Source: Planctomycetaceae bacterium
Lineage (GTDB): Bacteria > Planctomycetota > Planctomycetia > Pirellulales > Pirellulaceae
Length of the DNA: 64,000 bases
Direction of reading: 5' to 3'
Assembly (NCBI GenBank): GCA_002726515.1
Contig: PBTE01000077.1
Span: 1 to 64,000, forward strand
Both the position numbers and the translations under genes were made by a program. The notes beneath the pieces were generated by a model. That model saw only the letters and a list, made by a program, of their open reading frames with translations, was not told the DNA's origin and did no database searches. Of the stretch, positions 37,124 through 46,100 are shown piece after piece (the stretch's first letter is position 1; each line of letters begins with the position of its first letter).

Positions 37124-37933
37124 ATGCGAGAACTGTTGCTCGGATATTTGCTTGGTGCACTGAACAAAACCGAACAGGCAAGTGTCGAAGAACGGGTCAA
37201 ACGGGATCCCCAGTTCCGTGAAGAACTGAAGTGTCTGGCTGTCAGTCTTCGACCCTCGCAGGTGGAGCGAGGGATGTTCCCTGCCCCCGAAGGCCTGGCT
37301 CAGCAAACCATCGAGTTGGTTACCAAGTACATTGATCAAGAAAAAACCAACTCGGTTCGCAGGCGGATCAGTACCCGTCGGCAAGGCCGTGCTCGCACAC
37401 ACTGCTGGTCCCTGCCCGACGTGATGATGGCGGGTGGAGTTGCGGTAGCCGCGGCGCTTCTGTTTTTCCCCACAATCGCCAATAGCCGTTTTCAATCAGG
37501 GATTACCGGAGTTCAGAATCACAAGCGGATGCTGTACCTGCCAGTGAGGAATGATGACAATGCGAGTCACGGACATCTGTCACAACCGGTCGTCCAAAAA
37601 CAGCAGGCATTTGTGGGCGCTGACGCACCCATCCACCAGCAAGATCCAGCGTGGTTTCTGCACCCTCGGTCGACTTCCGCCGAATCGTTAAAATTGTCAA
37701 CAGCAGAACAATCACAGTCCGGCAGCGGACCGGTGTTAAGGCTCGTGCAAGAAACTCTGCCTGATCGATACGGCTACACGCTGGGCTACAATCTGATTGA
37801 CCGCTATCAGCCAACCAGGCAGCAGCCCCGTTCTCATTCTGACATCATATCTGCTGCGGCAAGTAGCTCGGCCCGGGGTCGCCACAGTACGAACCGTGGC
37901 GATTGGCAACAGAACGTGCTCCTGGATGATTGA
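37124..37933 (+). CDS. Putative membrane-anchored anti-sigma factor
   Basis: The 269-residue product has a helical N-terminal domain (ELLLGYLLGALNKTEQASVEERV) similar in layout to anti-sigma domains. It lacks a clear HxxxCxxC zinc motif. A basic stretch leads to one membrane helix (about 99-118), and then ~150 residues lie on the outside, rich in Gln, Ser, His and Pro. The N-terminus would sit in the cytoplasm. It starts 8 bp downstream of the ECF sigma factor. Function is assigned from context and topology rather than a family match. The start is the ATG at 37124, since earlier in-frame codons overlap the sigma gene. Confidence 0.72.
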   Translation: MRELLLGYLLGALNKTEQASVEERVKRDPQFREELKCLAVSLRPSQVERGMFPAPEGLAQQTIELVTKYIDQEKTNSVRRRISTRRQGRARTHCWSLPDVMMAGGVAVAAALLFFPTIANSRFQSGITGVQNHKRMLYLPVRNDDNASHGHLSQPVVQKQQAFVGADAPIHQQDPAWFLHPRSTSAESLKLSTAEQSQSGSGPVLRLVQETLPDRYGYTLGYNLIDRYQPTRQQPRSHSDIISAAASSSARGRHSTNRGDWQQNVLLDD

Positions 37934-38282
37934 CGCTTGCAATCCTACCACAATCCCAGTGACACCGTCTTTCTTCATGAGGGTCACGCGATGACCCTGA
38001 TCCTGCTGCCTTAGACATGCTCGCCCTGCGGGGTTCTCGATGATTCTCAAAGGAGTGGACCGAGTTTTCTCAGCACACCTGTCTTCGAACACCTCCAGCA
38101 GAGAAGTCGATTTTTTGCCACCTAGACGCATTAAAAAAACCACATTGTGACCAAATTCCAGATCCTCACCACGCAGAAATTGGGTCGGTAAACCCATCAC
38201 CAGAAAATGCTTAGCTGCTGAAGCGGGCCGCCCGCCAGGCTTCGGACCGGTTTGGCACCCGAATTGCATTTCTTCTGACTGA
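37934..38282. other. Gap after the putative anti-sigma gene; minus-strand frame open throughout
   Basis: No plus-strand gene fills these 349 bp. The minus strand, however, has one frame open from 38431 to 37736, which includes a protein-like stretch starting MGLPTQFLRGEDLEFG (ATG at 38196). It would overlap the anti-sigma gene by about 200 bp at its 3' end, so I do not call it a gene. Confidence 0.35.
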
Positions 38283-39269
38283 ATGGCGGCCGTCACAGAG
38301 CCTGTGTCCCCTCGGACTCCGGCGGATCCAGGTTGTTCGTCGATCTCATCTCCACTCAAGATCAGAGCCATGCGGGCCCCAGAACAAATCGAGTTAGCAG
38401 GCCTCCTGGCAACACACGGGGCCACACTCATTCGTTGCCAGGCCCGTCTGTCAAATCAAAGTCTCAACAGCTACTGGACCGGTTCACGGTTCCGACTGGA
38501 ACGTTGGTCGGAAGCCATTCACAACTACCAGCAACTTCGTGAAAACCGTCTCGTACCTCCAGAAGCGGATGACGAAGAATGGCTGCAAATGCGGGTTCAA
38601 TTGGAAGAGATCATCGTCTCGGAAGTATTGACTCGAGTCTGGCTAGGCATCACGCGTGGAATTGATTGCCAGAGAAAGACGGTCGAACTGGAGCCTCCGG
38701 CCAGAAGCGTAATGCTCGGACATATGGAAGCTCGCCAGAGAGCTCTCGGCCTGCTCGTCGATCCCCGTATTGTAGACTCGGGTGAAGCGGAATGGCTTCA
38801 CCGGCTGCAGCAAAGATCTGAACGATGGAACGATTTGTTGATTGGTCGCCTTGTGGCTCAAAACCTGGGCGACCTCAGTCAGGCGGCAAGTTACCCTGAT
38901 CGCGCATTGGAGTTCGCTGAAGACCTGCGGCGAGATCACCAACTGGTGGGTGACGAAATGGCGTGGTCGCTCCTCATTACTTCCATGCAGACAGTGTTCG
39001 CACCTTGTTTAGATATTCCCAGTCCCAATACCGAACTCAACAAAATGATTGCCGTGTCGATCCTTGCTTGCTTTCCTCCCGACATGTTTGATTCCATAGG
39101 TCTGGCAAAGTCTCTATGGCAAGTCCGTCTCGACAACATCACCAGCGACGCCCAGGGTCTTCTGCACGAATTCATGGAATTGGAGAGTTCGCTGCCACCT
39201 TCTTCGGCCAGAGAATCACGGGCTGGCCAAGGGAACAATTATCTGGATAACGGGAATCGCGGATTCTAA
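38283..39269 (+). CDS. Conserved-looking hypothetical protein
   Basis: The 328-residue product is soluble and largely alpha-helical, with no signal peptide, membrane segment or recognised motif. A distinctive stretch is GSRFRLERWSEAIHNYQQLRE, then LEEIIVSEVLTRVW. The N-terminal 29 residues are Pro/Ser-rich and may not be translated: an internal ATG at 38370 (MRAPEQIELAGLLATHG) gives a better-looking start, but neither has a clear ribosome binding site. The length and codon regularity argue for a real gene. It follows the sigma/anti-sigma pair on the same strand after about 350 bp, so it could be a target or an unrelated gene. Confidence 0.68.
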   Translation: MAAVTEPVSPRTPADPGCSSISSPLKIRAMRAPEQIELAGLLATHGATLIRCQARLSNQSLNSYWTGSRFRLERWSEAIHNYQQLRENRLVPPEADDEEWLQMRVQLEEIIVSEVLTRVWLGITRGIDCQRKTVELEPPARSVMLGHMEARQRALGLLVDPRIVDSGEAEWLHRLQQRSERWNDLLIGRLVAQNLGDLSQAASYPDRALEFAEDLRRDHQLVGDEMAWSLLITSMQTVFAPCLDIPSPNTELNKMIAVSILACFPPDMFDSIGLAKSLWQVRLDNITSDAQGLLHEFMELESSLPPSSARESRAGQGNNYLDNGNRGF

Positions 39270-39544
39270 TCCGGGTGACGCCCCCGTTTTCTGAACCTTA
39301 CACCTTCTGACAAAGGTCAGTTCAACGGCGATAGATCATGTTCGTTGGGGCGTGAAGAACATTCATGATGGTCCCACTATGACATTCCATCCGTAGACCA
39401 AGATGTTTTTTCGAAACTCTCACGGATTGAGACTCAAAAACCGCCGTATTTTTTGTCGGCAGAGCGGTCGAGAAAAACGTCGGTCTCCGGAGTATTTTAC
39501 AACAGGAACGGACCGCGTCTTGCTAATTGTAGGGACACAGTCAG

Positions 39545-39811
39545 TCAAGCCGCCCGTTCCCCGCTGCCTGACTTGTTTGAGGTCGCGGATATCGTTTTTA
39601 CTACAGAGCCTTTGAAATCGTAAAACTTGATTTCATTTTCCTCCACGAACCACACCGCGGATCGATCCTCGTGAGAATACCGCCGACCACAAAAATGTCC
39701 GTCCCGAATCAAAATCGTTTCCAGCATTGACTGCTGAGAGTCGGCACCAAGTTTTCGAAATGTTTTTCGAATGATATCGCGAACCGAATCAGCGGTTGGC
39801 AGGGTCGACAT
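39545..39811 (-). CDS. Small conserved-looking protein (88 residues)
   Basis: The product begins MSTLPTADSVRDIIRKTFRK and contains ETILIRDGHFCGRRYSHED, then VWFVEENEIKFYDFKGSVV. It has alternating strands and conserved-looking Gly, Arg and Trp positions, compatible with a compact alpha/beta domain. It has no signal, membrane helix or metal-site pattern. AAGGCGAG lies about a dozen bases upstream of the ATG and may be a ribosome binding site. I think similar short proteins occur across planctomycetes, but I cannot name a family or function. It stands alone between two gene-poor stretches. Confidence 0.68.
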   Translation of the reverse strand: MSTLPTADSVRDIIRKTFRKLGADSQQSMLETILIRDGHFCGRRYSHEDRSAVWFVEENEIKFYDFKGSVVKTISATSNKSGSGERAA

Positions 39812-40166
39812 GCAAAAATCTCGCCTTTTACGCGTGAAGAACTCGCTCGTGAAAGCTGGAACATCGGGTTATCTAAAACTGCTCCAACTTCAAAGTGGCT
39901 CACCCGGAAACCGGCAGCCTTCCGAGTCATGCCTACGCCTACTACCATCGGTCACCGTCGGACACGAATTTCGTCAGTTGACTTCAATCGCGCAACTCTG
40001 CGCATTTTGACGGTGGAAAACCGTTTGGCTGCTGTGTCCTTCCAACAATCTGCCACCACCTCAACCGACTGTTTTTCGGGCGTGTATTGCTAGCAGCGGA
40101 TGGCCCTTCATAAGCCACCGCATCAGAAATCACCCTGCCGCGCTCAAAAACCTTCTGATAACGGCC
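39812..40166. other. Gene-free gap
   Basis: These 355 bp lie between two minus-strand genes. I see only short frames without protein-like sequence and no repeat or RNA-like structure. The promoter of the 88-residue protein gene should be here. Confidence 0.4.
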
Positions 40167-41237
40167 TCAATCAGGAGAAGATTCCTTCGAATACGTGAAA
40201 TAGGCCGTCGTTGCAGAGAGTGAAACATCGCGTTGGCAAATCTTTTCCAGCCAATCCATGGCTCCGTCGATTTCCGGGGCATGTCGCCGGCGTGACGCTT
40301 GCAGACTGGCTCGACGGGATTCAGGCGTGTAGGAAACCTGTGCGTTTTTCGAATAGGAGCGAAGCAACGGGCTGTGCAGGGTGACTTGGCGGATCTGCTC
40401 ATAGTTGGACGGTAAATCCAGAAAACCACTGATTTTTGAAATCGTGATAGTTGGCTCAGCGAGAAAATTGTCGAAGCTTAACCACAGGGTGTTCAAGGTT
40501 TCATCCCCATGAGCTTCCAGCAACTCCCTCATTTGAATCAACCAAATCATCGCTGAGCACTTGGCATCGTCCAATCTGTCCAGATCGGGAAGATTTCCGA
40601 CCAAACGCTTGAGCCCTTCTTCCCGCCATTGGAAGGCTTCTCGATTTTCTCCGCGATGGTGTTCCTGCAACATGGTGGCCAGGTACGATTCCAAATCCAC
40701 GCTGATCAGGACACCACGACTGAATTTTTTCCATTGCAAGAAGTAACGCAAAAGAACGTTAGCATGGCTTGCGGGTTTGATTAAAGCACAGTCTTCCTGA
40801 CGGTAAGTTCTCGCTAATAACGCCATCACTACGTCCGAAATGTGCTCCCAATGTGGCACTCCCTGAGGCGCAGAACGGGCCAACGCCATCAAGACCGGTG
40901 GCTCACGTAGAGCGAAGCAACCGGGCAATTCACCCAACATACGAGAAATCAGCGTCGAGCCGCAGTGACCCACGTGAAACAGAAAATTCAATGGTGGTTG
41001 AGTCATCTTTGTTTGCACTGCCGTTGGCCATAGCTCTTTCAAGTGGATTACCTTTTCCTCCGAAAGCACACGGTCCAGGCGGTTGTCCAGAAATGCCGCT
41101 TCTCGATAGCCCCTTTCGTCCGTTTCCACAAATGAAGCCAAGCCTCGACGGAAATCCACACTCTTGATCAGCCAGTTCGGCGTCTCCCACAACTGGGATT
41201 GGAATTCGGCGGACGACTTGCCCGACAGAAAAGACAT
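40167..41237 (-). CDS. Sulfotransferase family protein
   Basis: The ~356-residue product has the 5'-phosphosulfate-binding loop of PAPS-dependent sulfotransferases: LFHVGHCGSTLISRMLGELP (about residues 86-105), followed by REPPVL. Farther on are SFDNFLAEPTITISKISGFL and, near the C-terminus, a VSYTPESRRASLQ segment, as is common in bacterial sulfotransferase-like proteins with a fused N-terminal region (about 1-80 here, unassigned). The Gly-His-Cys-Gly-Ser-Thr loop is a variant of the common GxxRSGTT. No acceptor can be inferred; planctomycetes carry many such genes. The start MSFLSGKSSAEF is preferred over an ATG 32 codons upstream. Confidence 0.82.
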   Translation of the reverse strand: MSFLSGKSSAEFQSQLWETPNWLIKSVDFRRGLASFVETDERGYREAAFLDNRLDRVLSEEKVIHLKELWPTAVQTKMTQPPLNFLFHVGHCGSTLISRMLGELPGCFALREPPVLMALARSAPQGVPHWEHISDVVMALLARTYRQEDCALIKPASHANVLLRYFLQWKKFSRGVLISVDLESYLATMLQEHHRGENREAFQWREEGLKRLVGNLPDLDRLDDAKCSAMIWLIQMRELLEAHGDETLNTLWLSFDNFLAEPTITISKISGFLDLPSNYEQIRQVTLHSPLLRSYSKNAQVSYTPESRRASLQASRRRHAPEIDGAMDWLEKICQRDVSLSATTAYFTYSKESSPD

Positions 41238-42053
41238 CGCAGATCCGATCACACTATGTAAAAGAATTATCTGTTTTCGAAAGCAAATGATCGTCGAAAA
41301 GCGGAAATCATCGAACTTCTCCGCTGCGTTCACAGTCGCATCATAAAGACCTTTTGAAGTTGGACATCTACCGTGTCAGAGCGAACAAGGCGTTCCAATT
41401 TATTTTCCGTGAATCGAAGCCACTCTGTCGGATTTGTTCACCAATTGAGCATGGGTCCTATTTCATTGTCGTGGAAAACATGACATCCGCACATTCTAGC
41501 TGCTTGATTTTGAATGGCTTTTTTGTTCCTGCAGACCGCAACCCAAGCGAGCCACGTGCTTAACAAGTGGCTTGACCCGTGGCAGACTCAGCCAGCACAC
41601 CAAGATGACCGTTCTCCCTCGCTGGAACGGTCGTCTCCTGACAATGCCTGCTCTGACGACCTTCCGAGCCATCGCAAACCGTTTTAAGTGTGTCAACCAA
41701 AAAACCGTCGACAGACACTGGTCATCACAAGCCCGAAAAACAGAAAACCGAAATCGAGAATACCACGCCCCACAATAGGTTGTAAGACGCTCATTCAAAT
41801 CCCCGTTTCCACCAATGCCTGTTCCTATCAGCCCAGGACGCCCATGTTCACCTTAAGCCCTGCTTTGCAATAGTGTTGTGACATCTGATTTGGCTGATTA
41901 ATTTCCAGTCTGGCTGTGCGATTTCAGCGCGCAGCGGCAACCTGTGCCAGATTGACTGCCCGCTTTTGGGCGATTACGCTAACATGTTCGATTTTAATCT
42001 TATCTTCTCTTGATATCGCATTTCGTGATTTCATCTGATTCCGATCGGAACCG
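41238..42053. other. Long gene-free region between sulfotransferase and LysR regulator
   Basis: At 816 bp this is the longest stretch without a supported gene. Only small frames without family character occur on both strands, and base composition looks more AT-rich toward the LysR gene (41,860-42,050). It holds the divergent promoters. I found no tRNA-like fold, transposon end or clear remnant of a gene. Confidence 0.45.
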
Positions 42054-43043
42054 ATGCATCTCAAGTCGCTAAAAATTTTTTGTGACGTGGTCAGTCGTCG
42101 CAGTTTTTCACGCGCTGCCGACGAAAATGGCATCTCCCAATCGGGAGTCAGTCAAATCGTACATCAATTGGAAGAAAATCTGGAGGTAAAGCTCTTTGAC
42201 CGGTCCAAGCGGCCCTTTGTGCTTACTCCCGAAGGAGAGGCTTATTACGACGGTTGCCGCAAGTTGGTGAAGCGATTTGCCGCGCTTGAAGAAGAGGTCC
42301 GTACCCTGCAACAGGAAGTTGCAGGCCGAGTCAGTGTTGCTTCGATTTACTCGGTAGGGCTCAGCCACATGAAACATTACATCCAGGAATTTTTAAAACA
42401 ATATCCAAAATCTGAGGTGGGCATCGAGTATCAACAGCCGGACCGAGTGTACGAGTTGGTTGACCAGGGTCAGGTCGACTTGGGATTAGTGAGCTTTCCC
42501 AAGTCATCGCGTTCCATTGAATCATTGGCTTGGCGAGAGGAACGAATGGTACTGGCATGTGCTACAACTCATCGTTTCGCCTCGCGACAAAACATCAGTC
42601 TGAGGGAGTTACAGGGTGAAACGATGGTGGGTTTCGTCACCCCTCTTCGAATTCGGCGTGAGATTGATCGCACGTTGGGACAACATGATGTGGAAGTCAA
42701 GCTGGCGCTGGAATTCGACAACCTTGAAACCATCAAACGCGCTGTAGAAATCAACACGGGGATCAGTTTGTTACCGGAACCCACTTTGCAGCGCGAAGTG
42801 GCTGTTGGAAGCTTGCGATCGATTCCACTGCAAAACGAACCTTTGATCCGACCTTTGGGAATTATCCACCGGCGGGGAAACATACTGGGTGCCACAGCGC
42901 GGCGCTTCATCCAATTCCTACAGGTAAAAGGCAAGGAATCCAGCAGTAACGGCAGCCACTCGACGTCCACGCATTCCAACGGGAATGGCGAAAACGAGGG
43001 AACTTCGAAGAGAAATTCACACCCAACTACAAACTCACAATAA
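42054..43043 (+). CDS. LysR-family transcriptional regulator
   Basis: The 329-residue product has a winged helix-turn-helix at residues 1-60 (LKIFCDVVSRRSFSRAADEN, then SGVSQIVHQLEENLEVKLFD) and a LysR substrate-binding domain at about 90-290 (VASIYSVGLSHMKHYIQEFL, then ELQGETMVGF). The last ~38 residues are a Ser/Asn/Thr/His-rich low-complexity tail, unusual for the family. It lies 133 bp upstream of gltB on the same strand, so it is a candidate regulator of glutamate synthase, as GltC is in Bacillus (there divergent). This link is inferred from position only. Confidence 0.93.
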   Translation: MHLKSLKIFCDVVSRRSFSRAADENGISQSGVSQIVHQLEENLEVKLFDRSKRPFVLTPEGEAYYDGCRKLVKRFAALEEEVRTLQQEVAGRVSVASIYSVGLSHMKHYIQEFLKQYPKSEVGIEYQQPDRVYELVDQGQVDLGLVSFPKSSRSIESLAWREERMVLACATTHRFASRQNISLRELQGETMVGFVTPLRIRREIDRTLGQHDVEVKLALEFDNLETIKRAVEINTGISLLPEPTLQREVAVGSLRSIPLQNEPLIRPLGIIHRRGNILGATARRFIQFLQVKGKESSSNGSHSTSTHSNGNGENEGTSKRNSHPTTNSQ

Positions 43044-43176
43044 GGAACTTACCATCAACTGCTTCTTCCAATTCCTACCTCTCCGTAATGCATTTCCTCA
43101 CTGGCGCAAGGAAACAGCGTCAAAGTAGCTCGTCGGTAGTTTTCCAGGAAGATCAGCCTGTTTGCAGGTGTTACCC

Positions 43177-46100
43177 ATGTCCCATCGCCCAATCTGGAAA
43201 TTGCCTCCCAAGCAAGGACTTTACGATCCCGCCTTTGAGCATGACAGTTGCGGTATCGGCTTTGTGGCCCAGGTGAAGGGCCAGCGCAGCCATCAGATCG
43301 TGTTGGATGCTGACCGCATGTTGCAAAACATGGATCACCGTGGTGCTTGTGGGTGTGAAGCCAACACTGGAGATGGTGCCGGGATCCTCACTGCACTCCC
43401 GTATGAATTTCTGCAAAAGGTTGCCCGCGATGACTTGCAGGCGGAGTTGCCCGAGCCAGGCACTTTCGCGGCCGGTCTGGTCTTCCTGCCCCAGAAGAAG
43501 ATCGAACGTGAACATTGTAAGCGAACGCTTGAAAAGATCATCGCCGAGCAGGGTCAACGCCTCGTCGGCTGGAGAAGGGTTCCCGTCGATCCGGAAAAGG
43601 CGGATATCGGATCGACTGCCCGGCAAAGTGCTCCGGAAATCGAGCAACTCTTCATTGCGGCGGGTGAAGGGTTAAAAGGTGACGCGTTTGAACGTCAAAT
43701 TTACCTGATCAGGAAACGAGCCAGTCATCTCATACGGAGTGATGAAAATCTGGAACAGGCGAAAATGTTCTACATTTGCAGTCTCTCTTCAAAGGTCATC
43801 ATTTACAAAGGAATGCTGGCCTCCTTCCAATTGTTGAAATACTTCCCCGACCTCACGGACCCCGAATTCACCACACATCTGGCCATGGTGCATTCTCGCT
43901 TCAGCACCAATACCTTCCCCTCCTGGGACCGTGCCCAACCCTGCCGTTTCATGAGCCACAACGGCGAGATCAACACATTGCGCGGCAACGTGAATTGGAT
44001 GCGAGCCCGTGAAGGCGTCATGCACAGCGACCTGTTCGGCAATGAGTTACCCAAGTTGTTTCCCATCATCGAACCCGACTGTTCCGATTCGGGTACTTTT
44101 GACAACACTCTCGAGTTTCTGCTCATGACAGGGCGGACGTTGCAGGAAGCCGTGATGATGATGATTCCCGAAGCGTGGCAAAATCACGACACCATGCCTG
44201 AAGACAGGCGCACCTTCTACGAGTTTGACTCGTGCATGATGGAGCCGTGGGATGGGCCGGCCTCAATCGCGTTCACCGACGGCCACTACATCGGGGCGGT
44301 CCTGGACCGAAATGGATTGCGTCCCAGTCGTTATTACCTGACGCACGATGACCGGGTCATCATGGCATCAGAAGTTGGCGCAATGCCTGTTGACCCGGCA
44401 ATCGTAAAAGAAAAGGGTCGTTTGCAACCCGGACGGATTTTCCTGATCGACTTCCAACAGGGAAGACTGATTCCGGACGAAGAACTGAAGTCCGAATGGG
44501 CCAAGCAGCGACCCTACTCCCGCTGGCTGCAGAACCAGCGGATTTGCTTGAAGGATCTGCCCACGGAAGCAGAAGCTCATGGGTTTTCCCCGGAAACTCT
44601 GGTCCAGCGCATGAGAGCTTTTGGCTATACCGTGGAAACCATGCAATTCATGTTGCTGCCGCTCGTCACGGAACTGCGCGACCCTGTAGGATCGATGGGC
44701 AACGATTCGGCGTTGGCCTGTCTGTCGGATCAGCCACGCATGCTTTACGACTATTTCAAACAACTCTTCGCGCAGGTGACGAATCCCGCTATCGATTCGA
44801 TTCGGGAGGAGGTCATCATGTCGTTGGAATGCTACATCGGCCCCGAAGGAAATTTGTTGCAAACCACCGAGCAGCATGCCCACCGTCTGTTGATCCCGCA
44901 CCCCATCCTGACAAACGAGGAGCTTGCCTCACTCAAGCACCTCAACCACCGAGGTTGGCGGGCCAAGACGATCCACATGACGTGGCCCAAATCCGAAGGG
45001 AAAGCGGGATTGCTGAAAACACTCGACCACATGTGTGCCGAAGCTGAACAAGCGATCGATGATGGTTACAGTCTGGTGGTACTATCTGATCGCAACCTCG
45101 CGGCGGACCAGGTACCCGTGAGCGCCCTGCTGGCTTGTGGCGCAGTGCACCATCACTTGGTCAGGAAAGCCAAACGAACACGGATTGGCATCGTCCTGGA
45201 AACGGGCGAGGCGAGAGAAGTGCACCACCACTGCCTACTGGTCGGATACGGAGCTGATGCCATCAATCCCTACCTTGCTTTTGAAGCCATCTGGCAGGCC
45301 CGACGTGAAGGCCTGTTGCCGGATAAGTTCAACGACGAGAAGATTGTTGCCAGCTATCGCAAGGGAGTCGCCAAAGGCATGCTCAAGGTGATGGCCAAAA
45401 TGGGCATTTCGACCCTGCAGTCCTACAAAGGCGCACAAATCTTCGAGGCTGTGGGGCTTCGTGACGAAGTCATTGAGCGGTGTTTTGCTGGCACAGCAAG
45501 TCGTTTGCAAGGAGTAAATTTCGACGTGCTGGCTGAAGAACTCCTACGTCGTCACGCCATGGGTTACCCATCCAATGAATCCAATGGACAAACCGATCTG
45601 TCAAATCCGGGTGAGTTTCATTGGCGGGCCGAAGGGGAACGTCATATGTGGGATCCCCGTTCCATTGCCGACATCCAAGTCGCCGCCCGTTCCAATGACC
45701 AAGAAGCGTATTGGCGATTCGCGCGACATGCGAACGAAGATGCGCACACCAGATGCGCACTACGCGGACTGCTGCAAATTCAGAAAAAACCTGCTGCGGA
45801 GCAGCTTCCGCTGGACGACGTGCAACCTGCCAGTGAAATCGTGAAGCGTTTCTGTACCGGTGCCATGAGTTTCGGTTCGATCTCATCGGAAGCTCATGAA
45901 ACACTGGCGCTTGCCATGAATCGCTTGGGAGGAAAAAGCAACACTGGTGAAGGCGGTGAAGACCCGGAACGATTTCAACCATTCCCCAATGGCGACTCCA
46001 AGAGATCCGCAATCAAGCAGGTGGCGTCCGGTCGCTTTGGAGTGACAATCTGGTATCTCGCGAACGCGGATGAGTTGCAAATCAAGATCTCGCAGGGCGC

